From a virus: a DNA stretch of 21,079 nucleotides. Under the pieces are notes generated by a model. That model did no database searches. It saw only the letters and a program-made list of their open reading frames with translations, and was not told where the DNA came from. Positions 13,870-20,383 of this stretch are shown piece by piece. Location: positions 1-21,079 of IMG/VR virus record IMGVR_UViG_3300045930_000317. One strand, written 5' to 3'. Every line of letters begins with the position of its first letter. The stretch's first letter is position 1. Made by a program: the position numbers and the translations under genes.

Positions 13870-14142
13870 TTACGGCCGGGCGGCCGTATGGTTGTGCGAG
13901 TCTTTCCAGACACCGCTGCGCTGATCGTCGCGGATCTCTTTGAGCAGGTCCTTGAGGGTTTCCATTGCCGACGCGGTCCGCAGCGAAGCCTCGGAATAGT
14001 TTTTGTTGGCTTCAACCATCGGCAGGATCAGGTCGTAACGGATAATTCCCAGCAGGATCATTACCACGATGGCGGCGAAGCCGTACCGCCCGACAATCGC
14101 TTTCCAGTCGTAGGTGCCGCCGTTGCCGTTGGTGTCGCTCAT
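13870..14142 (-). CDS. Single-pass membrane protein, holin-like candidate
   Basis: The product is 90 residues from the ATG at 14142, which overlaps the stop of the nuclease gene by 4 bases (ATGA). One clear membrane segment lies at about 20-43 (Y-G-F-A-A-I-V-V-M-I-L-L-G-I-I-R-Y), followed by a charged helix (E-T-L-K-D-L-L-K-E-I-R-D-D-Q-R-S-G) and a His-rich end. Upstream in-frame codons overlap the nuclease gene and are Pro/His/Arg-rich, so they are not used. Small one-pass proteins with a charged tail near the terminase are often holin or spanin components. That role is inferred from position only. Confidence 0.65.
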   Translation of the reverse strand: MSDTNGNGGTYDWKAIVGRYGFAAIVVMILLGIIRYDLILPMVEANKNYSEASLRTASAMETLKDLLKEIRDDQRSGVWKDSHNHTAARP

Positions 14143-14477
14143 CGGGTGCTTTCCATCGGCAGGGCCTGGCCGGCGGTGATCAGGTCGTCGTTGAGGATGT
14201 GGCCGGAAGTGCCGTACACGCGGGCCAGCATGCGGCCATACTTTTCCCGCTTGTCTTTGAAGGTTTGCAGGGTGAATGCGTCCTGGCGGTCGACCCATTC
14301 CTTGGCCCATTTTTTGGCCGCCTTGCCCTCGGGCGTGGTCAGCTCGGGGGCGTTGACGCCGTACAGCCGCACCTGCGTCTTGGTGTGGATGCAAAACCCC
14401 AGATCGACCGTGACCGCGAGCGTGTCGGCGTCAATGACGCGATCGATCGTGCAGCGGTAGATAAATTCGGGCAGCAT
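14139..14477 (-). CDS. Staphylococcal nuclease-like (SNase/TNase) protein
   Basis: This 112-residue protein shows the SNase fold pattern: R-V-I-D-A-D-T-L-A-V-T-V-D (the metal-site D-A-D-T), V-R-L-Y-G-V-N-A-P-E-L, and D-K-R-E-K-Y-G-R-M-L-A-R-V-Y with the typical catalytic Arg/Lys residues. It lacks a signal peptide and is shorter than secreted thermonuclease (about 150), as phage and plasmid copies often are. The ATG at 14477 overlaps the stop of the small membrane gene before it (TAATG). It would cut DNA or RNA with calcium. In this cassette it could degrade host DNA late in infection. Substrate and timing are unknown. Confidence 0.85.
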   Translation of the reverse strand: MLPEFIYRCTIDRVIDADTLAVTVDLGFCIHTKTQVRLYGVNAPELTTPEGKAAKKWAKEWVDRQDAFTLQTFKDKREKYGRMLARVYGTSGHILNDDLITAGQALPMESTR

Positions 14478-14572
14478 TATTCGAGGCAGCACCAGGCCAG
14501 GCCGCCGGCGACGGCCGCAAAGGCCGCCCCGGCGGAGAGGACGATCAGAGTTAGCAGGGCGTGGTCGATCAC
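14477..14572 (-). CDS. 31-residue membrane peptide
   Basis: A GTG at 14572 overlaps the stop of the gene before it (GTGA), and its TAA overlaps the next ATG (TAATG). The product, M-I-D-H-A-L-L-T-L-I-V-L then S-A-G-A-A-F-A-A-V-A-G-G-L-A-W-C-C-L-E, is a single hydrophobic helix with almost no other sequence. The exact fit between two genes with overlaps at both ends argues that it is translated. It could be a miniature holin, an antiholin-like peptide or a partner of the secreted protein encoded before it. Confidence 0.5.
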   Translation of the reverse strand: MIDHALLTLIVLSAGAAFAAVAGGLAWCCLE

Positions 14573-14826
14573 TTCACAAAGAAGGCGCTGCAGCTCGGCG
14601 CGACGACGGCCGCGGGTGCGTACACGGGCGCCGCATACACGGCGGCAGGTGCGACGACGGGCGCGGCGTACACTGGCGCGGCGACGACCGGAGCAACCAC
14701 CACGGCCGCGCGGTGATGCGACACTCGCACGCGAGCGCGGAAAGCCCGCGGGTGGGTGGCCTGGGCCGGCTGGGCCAGGCAGGATACCGCCAACAGGGCG
14801 GCGCCGATCAGGGCGATGCGTTTCAT
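14569..14826 (-). CDS. Secreted Ala/Pro/Val-rich protein with repeats
   Basis: The product is 85 residues with an N-terminal signal peptide (M-K-R-I-A-L-I-G-A-A-L-L-A-V-S-C-L-A-Q-P-A-Q-A), either cleaved after A-Q-A or, less likely, lipidated at Cys16. The mature part starts with Arg/His residues and then consists of V-V-A-x-P-V-Y-A-A-P repeats, ending C-S-A-F-F-V-K. The ATG has GGAG 7 nt upstream and overlaps the stop of the cytochrome-like gene (ATGA). Similar low-complexity secreted proteins are frequent in Planctomycetes. A structural or spanin-like role at the cell envelope is possible. Confidence 0.72.
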   Translation of the reverse strand: MKRIALIGAALLAVSCLAQPAQATHPRAFRARVRVSHHRAAVVVAPVVAAPVYAAPVVAPAAVYAAPVYAPAAVVAPSCSAFFVK

Positions 14827-15425
14827 TTGAATTCTCCACTCGGTAAGGGTTCAGGGACTTGCACGGGTGACGGCCGGTCTGCGGCCTGCTCGCGAGCCTC
14901 CAGATCGAGCAGCTCCTGCATGGCTAGGCCTTTGACCTCGGCCGCGATCTTGTGATCTTTGGGCATCGCGTCGCTGGCGATCGCGCGCAAGGATGCTGTG
15001 ATCTGCCAGCAGTCCATTGGCGTCTCGCCGTCGATCGTGATGCCGCTTTTCGGTGTGGGCCCGCTGTGACACTTGGCGCAGTGCTGGGAGAGCACGGATT
15101 TCTTGGCGGTCTGCGGCTGGCGGATGTTGGCGGTGGCGAGCTGGGCCACGATCTTAGGCACGGCCAGGCGGGCTACCTTTTCGGCCAGGGCCTCGGCCTC
15201 GATGTCGCGGCCAGCCTGGTAATAAATCGGCGCGGCATAGGCGGCGACGACCGGCGCCACGGCCACGGCCTGCTTGTGGACGAAAAACTGGCGGCAGTTG
15301 TCGGCACGGGCCGCAGAAGTGCAGGCCAGCAGCAGCAGGATCGTGAGGATCCAAAAGGCGACCGTAGCGATCAGGTCCCAATTCCAATGTGGCAGTTTCA
15401 GGTCGCGAATTAGTTTGCTTGCCAT
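14823..15425 (-). CDS. Exported protein with one c-type haem motif (cytochrome c-like)
   Basis: The product is 200 residues from the ATG at 15425. A hydrophobic segment (about 18-35, ending L-L-L-L-A-C at a lipobox-like site with Cys35) would export or anchor it. Residues 116-120 are C-A-K-C-H, a c-type haem-binding motif, preceded by V-L-S-Q-H and followed by S-G. A plausible axial Met is in S-D-A-M-P (Met154). The C-terminal part is Glu-rich with Pro. The start overlaps the end of the gene before it by 16 bp. A longer frame to 15857 overlaps that gene and is Pro/Arg-rich, so it is rejected. Haem attachment needs the host's cytochrome c maturation machinery. Why a phage would encode it is unclear. 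Confidence 0.72.
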   Translation of the reverse strand: MASKLIRDLKLPHWNWDLIATVAFWILTILLLLACTSAARADNCRQFFVHKQAVAVAPVVAAYAAPIYYQAGRDIEAEALAEKVARLAVPKIVAQLATANIRQPQTAKKSVLSQHCAKCHSGPTPKSGITIDGETPMDCWQITASLRAIASDAMPKDHKIAAEVKGLAMQELLDLEAREQAADRPSPVQVPEPLPSGEFK

Positions 15426-16711
15426 AGGGCGATTACCTTTTGAGCGAGTGCGAAACTGGCCTGCCACTGTTCGCGGCTGATCGGTACGTCTTGCGCTGCC
15501 AGAGCCAGGCGGCCGGTGAGCTGATACGTGCGCGAATAGTCGCCCAGCGCCAGCCGCCACTCGTCGCGCGTGGTGTAAAGCTCGCGGGCCTGCTGCTCGA
15601 GGGTGAGCGGGGCGTCGTAGAGCTGGACCAGCAGGCGGAAGGCGGCGGCGTTCTGCTGGGGCGTCAGGCCATTGCAGAGCCCCACTGCGGCCGCATAGTC
15701 CTCGTTGTTGCGGTTGATCTCCTTGGCGATCGGTGAATCCAGATAGCGGTCGATCTCCTGCTGGGTGGCCTTGTCGTGCGTGTAGATCCGGGCGCCGCTG
15801 AGAATGTACGACCGATATTGATCGAGCGTCGGGTGCCGTAGGCCCTCTGTGTGGCAAACGATGCAGCTCAAGGTGTTGCGGATCTCGACGCCGCGCGTGC
15901 CGGTGCTGTCGGTGACGATGTCGGCCGGCGCTTTCTCCTGCCGTTTACCCTGACCGTCGGCCAAAAAATAGGCTTGCAGGCTGCCGGACTGGCCGGCGTA
16001 ATGCTTGGGGATGGCCGCGATCAGCTCGCTGGCGTCGTGCTTTGGCGGACGGGCGGCGAGATTTTCCAGCGGGTCGGTCGCGCAGGCGATGGCCCGGCTG
16101 TCATACGTCTGCCAGCTATAGCCGCGGTTGCCGGTGGGGTGGTTTTCCATCAGGCGGGTACGCTGCACGGCCACGCCGCTGTCGCCCTCGATGCGGCCGA
16201 AGAATAGATCCGGCTTCTCGTTGACAGCCCAAAACTTGCGAAATTCCTTGTCGGTCTTCGGCGGCGTGCCGTAAAGCAACTGGTACTGGCCGTCGGCCGT
16301 GAGGTTGGAGTCGGGGAGTGCGGCGACGAACCATAGGCCGCTGACCACCAGCGGGATCTGGGTCAGGTGGGCCGTGTCGGGGCGGTAGGCCGGCACGTAG
16401 TGCGTGCGAATTACCGCCGGCCAGGTCTTTTCCCAGCCCAGCCCCAGCAGGTCGAGGCGCAACAGGTTGGTGCCTGGCACGGCGACGGGGAGCTGGTCGC
16501 CCAGGTACGGCTTGCTGCTGAGTGAGGCGGCCGTGAAGGCGATCACCTTGGCCAATGCCTCGCGGTGCTCGGGTGCGACGATCGACGTCGTCAGGTAGGC
16601 CGTGTACGGCTGCTGCGCGGGTGGCAGCGTCTGCAGATCGGAAAACGCGGCGTCGCTGTCAGAGCCAGCGGCCAGCACAAGCATTGCGGTGAGTATGGCC
16701 GACATCCTCAC
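15410..16711 (-). CDS. Secreted CxxCH protein (c-type cytochrome-like), 433 residues
   Basis: The N-terminus (M-R-M-S-A-I-L-T-A-M-L-V-L-A-A-G-S) is a signal peptide. One haem motif C-I-V-C-H lies at 283-287, in N-T-L-S-C-I-V-C-H-T-E-G-L. No Met follows Met188, so any axial ligand must be another residue, such as a His or Lys after the motif. The C-terminal ~130 residues are helical (Y-T-T-R-D-E-W-R-L-A-L-G-D-Y-S-R). The start, GTG at 16711, overlaps the stop of the metalloprotease gene (GTGA); an ATG at 16705 is possible. Long secreted proteins with a single CxxCH are typical of Planctomycetes. Its presence inside a phage late operon is unusual. Confidence 0.68.
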   Translation of the reverse strand: MRMSAILTAMLVLAAGSDSDAAFSDLQTLPPAQQPYTAYLTTSIVAPEHREALAKVIAFTAASLSSKPYLGDQLPVAVPGTNLLRLDLLGLGWEKTWPAVIRTHYVPAYRPDTAHLTQIPLVVSGLWFVAALPDSNLTADGQYQLLYGTPPKTDKEFRKFWAVNEKPDLFFGRIEGDSGVAVQRTRLMENHPTGNRGYSWQTYDSRAIACATDPLENLAARPPKHDASELIAAIPKHYAGQSGSLQAYFLADGQGKRQEKAPADIVTDSTGTRGVEIRNTLSCIVCHTEGLRHPTLDQYRSYILSGARIYTHDKATQQEIDRYLDSPIAKEINRNNEDYAAAVGLCNGLTPQQNAAAFRLLVQLYDAPLTLEQQARELYTTRDEWRLALGDYSRTYQLTGRLALAAQDVPISREQWQASFALAQKVIALWQAN

Positions 16712-17340
16712 GCTACCCTCTTGAATGTTCCCTTGCCGCGGTACTTCGCGCCGCTTATTTCAAACTCCACGGAGCCGGCCAGTTCTGACGGCAGGTTGGC
16801 CGGCGGCGGCTGGCTGCTGATCGGCGGGCCGTACAGCTTGCGGCCATAGCTGACATCGTCCTCCTGCGGCAAGTAAATGCGCGGCGAGTAGGTCGGGTTC
16901 ATCAAGTCGGCGTCGCCGTCGGCCGAAATGTGCTGCATGCCCAGGCAGTGGCCGTTCTCATGCGTCAGCACGGCCAGCAAGTTGATTTTTCCGGCCGGCG
17001 GATTGTCACTGATCACCCACGGGCCCACTCGATCGACGCGCATCAAGAGATTGACGCCGCCGCCATAGGGGAGCTGCTGATCGGCCAGAATCCCGTTGGG
17101 GCCGTCGAGGTCGGCGACGCTCACGATCTGCGTCGTGTCGGTTTTCGGGTTGGCGTGCTTATCGACGGTGATGCCGATCACCGCTGCCCAGCGCTTCCAG
17201 GCCTCCATCACGGCCGCTTCAAAATCCTCGCGCGAGATTCCCGGCAGCACGTCGCGGCAAAAGAACGTCACGCGACTGCTGGGCAGCTTGACTTGCGCAG
17301 CACCGGCGCCGAACGCTTCACTGACTCCGCAAAAGTGCAC
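16708..17340 (-). CDS. Matrixin-type (M10) zinc metalloprotease
   Basis: The product is 210 residues. The metzincin signature H-E-N-G-H-C-L-G-M-Q-H (127-137) gives zinc ligands His127, His131 and His137 and catalytic Glu128. The Met-turn is D-L-M-N-P-T-Y (145-151, Met147). Upstream lies a matrixin-like N-domain with A-V-M-E-A-W-K-R-W-A-A-V-I-G-I-T-V (43-59). No signal peptide is visible at the GTG start (17340), which has AGGCGG about 8 nt upstream, so it may reach its target during lysis or in the virion. It would cleave peptide bonds in extracellular or envelope proteins. It overlaps the next gene by GTGA. Confidence 0.82.
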   Translation of the reverse strand: MHFCGVSEAFGAGAAQVKLPSSRVTFFCRDVLPGISREDFEAAVMEAWKRWAAVIGITVDKHANPKTDTTQIVSVADLDGPNGILADQQLPYGGGVNLLMRVDRVGPWVISDNPPAGKINLLAVLTHENGHCLGMQHISADGDADLMNPTYSPRIYLPQEDDVSYGRKLYGPPISSQPPPANLPSELAGSVEFEISGAKYRGKGTFKRVA

Positions 17341-17343
17341 GCG

Positions 17344-17685
17344 CTAACCGCCTTTCAGCAGCGAGATCAGAAATTGGAGCAGTGCCGGATTCTCGCGGCC
17401 GAATTGCCATAGGGCCCGCAAAAGCGAGCCATCAAATGCCGCATTGGGGCCGGCGATCAGCTCGGCCACCTGCCCCTCGAGGGCCAGCTCCTCGTCGGTC
17501 GGTACACAGATTGAGAGAGTGCCGGCCGCCGGCGTCGTTGACGGAATGAGACCTTTAACGGCGGTGACCAGGTCGGTGGTAGTCGCGACCCAGGCCTGGA
17601 GCTTGGGCCAAATCGCTTGCAGCTTCGGGCCCAGAGTGAGCAGGAACGACAAGAAGGCGGCGTAGCGCTCAAAAGCTGCTGGCAC
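17344..17685 (-). CDS. Small helical, partly hydrophobic phage protein
   Basis: The product is 113 residues from a GTG at 17685 with AGGA 8 nt upstream. It is helical with hydrophobic faces: F-E-R-Y-A-A-F-L-S-F-L-L-T-L-G-P-K-L near the start and L-L-R-A-L-W-Q-F, A-L-L-Q-F-L-I-S-L-L-K-G-G at the end. A linker with P-S-T-T-P-A-A-G lies between. Neither segment is a clear membrane span, though the C-terminus is amphipathic. It is the first gene of the cassette with the metalloprotease. A holin or membrane-active role is possible; no family is recognised. Confidence 0.65.
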   Translation of the reverse strand: MPAAFERYAAFLSFLLTLGPKLQAIWPKLQAWVATTTDLVTAVKGLIPSTTPAAGTLSICVPTDEELALEGQVAELIAGPNAAFDGSLLRALWQFGRENPALLQFLISLLKGG

Positions 17686-17745
17686 GGTAGATCCTCTCAG
17701 CGTGGCGGTTTAAGAGGCGGCGGGCGGCACGTTTTAACCATAGGC

Positions 17746-18177
17746 TCAATGGCGCGGCCTCTTCCCTGTCCCAGTGCGGCCAGGCTTTCGCGTGCCGTGG
17801 GCGATGCAGATCGTGACGTTGAGCAGCTCGCCGCCGGCCGGACACCGCCACGGCTTGCAGGGCTGGGGGGTATTGGCCTGGTTGATCAGGCTGCGAAAGC
17901 GGGCAATGGTCTGATACCGCCAGGCTGTTTTTCGGCCGACGCCCGCCTCGCGGGCGATGCGTGGTCCGCTATATCCCTTGGCCACCAGCCGGGTGACGAG
18001 CTGCCGCCGCTTGGGGGGCAGGCCCGGCCGGCGATGCGGCAATTTATGCCGCTGGGCGATGCGGTGCAGGCGGCTTTTGGACACGGACAATATGTCGGCG
18101 GCCGCCCGGAATGTCGCGTTTTTTGCCAATAACGCGCGCAGGCCCGCCAGCACTTGATTTGCCGTAAGTGGCTGCAA
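17746..18177 (-). CDS. Two-HTH DNA-binding protein with degenerate zinc motif
   Basis: The product is 143 residues. The first helix-turn-helix lies at about 21-44 (A-T-F-R-A-A-A-D-I-L-S-V-S-K-S-R-L-H-R-I-A) and the second at about 66-90 (G-Y-S-G-P-R-I-A-R-E-A-G-V-G-R-K-T-A-W-R-Y). A C-x4-C-P-A-G-G block (107-116) followed by C-I-A-H (124-127) looks like a zinc ribbon with one Cys replaced. The C-terminus is basic. The start is a TTG at 18177, or a GTG at 18153; neither has a good Shine-Dalgarno. Recombinase-type HTH pairs suggest a transcription regulator. As the last gene before the late operon, it could control it. Confidence 0.65.
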   Translation of the reverse strand: MQPLTANQVLAGLRALLAKNATFRAAADILSVSKSRLHRIAQRHKLPHRRPGLPPKRRQLVTRLVAKGYSGPRIAREAGVGRKTAWRYQTIARFRSLINQANTPQPCKPWRCPAGGELLNVTICIAHGTRKPGRTGTGKRPRH

Positions 18178-18339
18178 CTACGCCCGTTACGACGGATATT
18201 CCCTCCCGTCGCCTTTGCAGCTTTGAGGCGGCTAGGGTCAACTTAACAGGTCGGCCAACCATCGGCATACAGAAATGTGTAGCCGGTGGCAGGCATTTGT
18301 CGCCGGCTGGCGGGATTGCCGAGGCGGCACCTCCAGCGT

Positions 18340-18368
18340 TCCCCCCGCTGCTGTCGGCAGCGGGGGGA
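18340..18368 (-). terminator. Strong GC stem-loop in the 203-bp gap at 18178-18380
   Basis: A 12-bp perfect inverted repeat (18340-18351/18357-18368) with a 5-nt loop lies 13 nt after the stop of the gene ending at 18381. No T-tract follows on either strand, so it would be a weak or Rho-assisted terminator or a 3' end stabiliser. The rest of the gap probably holds the promoter of the HTH gene, but no clear boxes are seen. Confidence 0.5.
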
Positions 18369-18380
18369 CGGCGACGGTGA

Positions 18381-18605
18381 TCAGGTTTCGGCCACCTTGA
18401 ATAGCTCGTCCCACCGCTTCAGGGCGGCCTGCTGGAGCAGCTCGGCAAGCCGTGCTTCGGCCACGTCGGCACGCTTCTCCTCGCCCCACAGCGCATTGAG
18501 CAAATGGATCACGTCGCCGGCGGCCAGCGGGACCAGCGTCGGGTCAGGCAGGTGGCCGACCTCGTGGTGGATGCGGCGTGCTAGCTGAAGGGCGGCGGGC
18601 GTCAT
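18381..18605 (-). CDS. Small unknown protein
   Basis: The product is 74 residues, mostly helical: L-A-R-R-I-H-H-E-V-G-H near the start, A-A-G-D-V-I-H-L-L-N-A-L-W-G-E-E-K-R in the middle, and A-R-L-A-E-L-L-Q-Q-A-A-L-K. The H-H-E-V-G-H string resembles HExxH only loosely (H-E-V-G-H fits H-E-x-x-H), but the protein is too short for a metalloprotease and lacks a third ligand pattern. The ATG overlaps the stop of the preceding gene (ATGA). It is the last gene of a three-gene set, followed by the hairpin at 18340-18368. Confidence 0.62.
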   Translation of the reverse strand: MTPAALQLARRIHHEVGHLPDPTLVPLAAGDVIHLLNALWGEEKRADVAEARLAELLQQAALKRWDELFKVAET

Positions 18606-18913
18606 GCGGGCGCTTCGACGTTGACGATAAAAGTTTGCGGGGCTGCGTTTTGCAGCTTGGCGGCCGCTTCAAATCCCTGGAGCTGGACGAATTCGCCTTT
18701 CCAATCGACGCGGCCGGCGCGGGCCTGCAGGGACAATACAAAGCCGTAATGGGTGCAGGTGCGATCGCTGCCGCCCTTGGCCACGACGTAGGCCTTGATT
18801 TCCTCCTTGAGCGGCTTCTGCTCCCGCTCGAGGGCGTCGATCTCGCGCTGCATCGTGCGGCGCCGCTCGTCGAGGCGGGCGTAGTGCTCGAGTTTTTCCT
18901 GGGTCAGGCTCAT
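18602..18913 (-). CDS. Small coiled-coil protein with C-terminal beta segment
   Basis: The product is 103 residues. Residues 5-45 form a charged helix (E-K-L-E-H-Y-A-R-L-D-E-R-R-R-T-M-Q-R-E-I-D) likely to make a coiled coil. The rest is beta-like with Y-G-F-V-L-S-L-Q-A and W-K-G-E-F-V. Similar short proteins occur in phage accessory regions, but no function is known to me. The ATG at 18913 directly follows the stop of the gene before it, and the stop overlaps the next start (ATGA), so the three genes form one transcript. Confidence 0.65.
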   Translation of the reverse strand: MSLTQEKLEHYARLDERRRTMQREIDALEREQKPLKEEIKAYVVAKGGSDRTCTHYGFVLSLQARAGRVDWKGEFVQLQGFEAAAKLQNAAPQTFIVNVEAPA

Positions 18914-19192
18914 TTAGCGGCCCTTTCTCTTTTTGCGGAAGTTGCCCGCCAGCTCGCTTTTCAGATTTGCAATGTGCTCGGGGATCCGGATCAGCGCGTA
19001 ACCTTCGCTGGTCGCCGGCGGCGTTACTTCGTAGCACTGCCGATGTAAAAACGTGATCTGTCCGCCCAGGCCGTACTTGGGGGCGTCACCCATGCGGGGC
19101 TCGACATCGAGGGTAAAGCCGCCCGGCGTGGAACACTCCGGCATGAGCTGCCCGAAGAGCGTCACAACAAAGGGGTACGGCTGTCTGGACAT
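18914..19192 (-). CDS. Small unknown protein
   Basis: The product is 92 residues from an ATG at 19192. It is beta-rich (Y-P-F-V-V-T-L-F-G-Q-L, Y-G-L-G-G-Q-I-T-F-L) and ends in a basic tail F-R-K-K-R-K-G-R that may bind nucleic acid. It starts the small minus-strand set and faces the csrA operon across 71 bp, which must hold both promoters. No Shine-Dalgarno is evident close to the ATG. Function is not recognised. Confidence 0.6.
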   Translation of the reverse strand: MSRQPYPFVVTLFGQLMPECSTPGGFTLDVEPRMGDAPKYGLGGQITFLHRQCYEVTPPATSEGYALIRIPEHIANLKSELAGNFRKKRKGR

Positions 19193-19263
19193 GACGGGAT
19201 ATTTTCGGCCCGCCGCGTTCCCCTCTTCCCTGTCCCGCGCTGGCGATTGCTACGATTCGCGGC

Positions 19264-19563
19264 ATGGAAGCGGAAGCCATCGCACGCACGGAGCTGCAGG
19301 TGCTGTTTGCCCAGCATTTGCTGGCCTGGGTCCGCCGGCTGCCGCCTGGCCGCGTGCTGGCCATGACGGCCGGCGAGCTGCTCCGACGGCTGGAGTCTTT
19401 GCCGTATTCAGAGCCGCCAATAACTCCGCCGGCTGACGATCCGCCGCCTATCTATGCCCGGCTGGGCCGAAATTTGCCCAAGGGTGAGCCGCGGCGGCGC
19501 GTGGCCGAAAAAAAAAGGGCGGATTCGAGCGGGACGCCGTCAATCGCCACCTGTGGAGTGTGA
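19264..19563 (+). CDS. Small unknown protein before csrA
   Basis: The product is 99 residues from an ATG at 19264. An N-terminal helix (E-A-I-A-R-T-E-L-Q-V-L-F-A-Q-H-L-L-A-W-V-R-R-L) is followed by G-E-L-L-R-R-L-E-S-L, then a Pro-rich stretch (P-P-I-T-P-P-A-D-D-P-P-P) and a basic tail (R-R-R-V-A-E-K-K-R). The gene ends 12 bases before csrA and probably shares its mRNA. The AAAAAAAAGGG tract near 19509-19518 might allow slippage, but nothing indicates that it is used. No function is recognised. Confidence 0.62.
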   Translation: MEAEAIARTELQVLFAQHLLAWVRRLPPGRVLAMTAGELLRRLESLPYSEPPITPPADDPPPIYARLGRNLPKGEPRRRVAEKKRADSSGTPSIATCGV

Positions 19564-19575
19564 AGGAGTGCGACC

Positions 19576-19791
19576 ATGCTAGTGCTGTCCCGCAAGCGGA
19601 ATGAATCGATCGTGATCGCCGACAACATCGTGGTCACCGTGGTGGAAGTCCACGGCGACAAGGTGCGGCTGGGAATTGAGGCGCCGATCGAAGTGCCCGT
19701 GCACCGGCGCGAGGTTTATGAGGCGATCCAGCGGGACCGGGCCCGCGAGGCGGCGGCAGCGAGCGAGCAGGCCGATGGATCGGCAAACTGA
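19576..19791 (+). CDS. csrA: CsrA/RsmA-type translational regulator
   Basis: The product is 71 residues and matches CsrA along its length: M-L-V-L-S-R-K-R-N-E-S-I-V-I at the N-terminus, K-V-R-L-G-I-E-A-P in the middle and V-P-V-H-R-R-E-V-Y (RNA-contact Leu4 and Arg44 both present). CsrA dimers bind GGA motifs in mRNA leaders, usually over the Shine-Dalgarno, and repress translation. Its own AAGGAG lies 7 nt before the ATG, so autoregulation is possible. It overlaps the sigma-factor gene by 17 bases, which links the two in translation. In a phage it may reprogram host mRNAs or time phage expression. Confidence 0.95.
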   Translation: MLVLSRKRNESIVIADNIVVTVVEVHGDKVRLGIEAPIEVPVHRREVYEAIQRDRAREAAAASEQADGSAN

Positions 19792-20383
19792 GTATGAGCT
19801 GATCGACCAGGCCCAGGCTGGAAACGAGCAGGCCAAGCTGGCGCTGATCGACCAGCACACGCGAGCCCTGTGGAAAATGGCCCGCAGCACCAGGGCCCGC
19901 GGCGAAACGCTCGAGGATTTATATCAGTGGGCCGTGCTGTTCTTTTTGGAAGCCGTCCAAAAGTTCAAGGCGGTTTTTAATGTGCGGCTGTCCACGTTTA
20001 GCTATCAGCACGTGCGGCAGCGGGTGTATGGCGTGGCCTGGCGTAGCGGCGTCATTCACCTGCCCAACCAGGCCAAAAAAACTGATGCCGGTAAATGCGA
20101 TCTGGCCATGCGGCTCTCGGGAATTACGGACGGGAATTTCAAGTTTGTCGAGCGGCACCTGTCATGCCCGCCGCCCGTGGCCCTGGAAGACGGCGAGGAG
20201 CGGGCGCTGTTCTATGCCGCGCTCGCGCGGCTGCCGAACAGGCTTCGCCACGTGCTCGAGCTGCGGCTCTCGGGGCTGACGCTGGGGGCCGTCGGCGATG
20301 AGCTGGGAGTGAGCAAGGAGCGCGTCCGCCAGATCGAAAATGAGGGGATCCAGCGGCTGCGGCTGATTTTGGGCGTTTGCTAG
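19775..20383 (+). CDS. Sigma-70 family factor (FliA/SigB-like), phage-encoded
   Basis: The product is 202 residues. Region 2 lies at about 17-90: D-L-Y-Q-W-A-V-L-F-F-L-E-A-V (48-61) and R-L-S-T-F-S-Y-Q-H-V-R-Q-R-V-Y (71-85), the core-binding and -10-recognition segments. Region 4 lies at about 145-199: L-P-N-R-L-R-H-V-L-E-L-R (153-164) and an HTH L-G-A-V-G-D-E-L-G-V-S-K-E-R-V-R-Q-I-E-N (170-189) for -35 recognition. Region 1.1 is absent and region 3 reduced. I choose the ATG at 19775 because upstream codons overlap csrA and are Arg-rich. The stop lies inside the palindrome at 20376. It may direct the late promoters of this phage. Confidence 0.9.
   Translation: MDRQTEYELIDQAQAGNEQAKLALIDQHTRALWKMARSTRARGETLEDLYQWAVLFFLEAVQKFKAVFNVRLSTFSYQHVRQRVYGVAWRSGVIHLPNQAKKTDAGKCDLAMRLSGITDGNFKFVERHLSCPPPVALEDGEERALFYAALARLPNRLRHVLELRLSGLTLGAVGDELGVSKERVRQIENEGIQRLRLILGVC

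Noticed and set aside
17757-19236. Shared 15-mer CCTCTTCCCTGTCCC near 17757 and 19222
   Set aside because: Pyrimidine-rich, only two copies, one inside a gene; chance or codon bias explains it.
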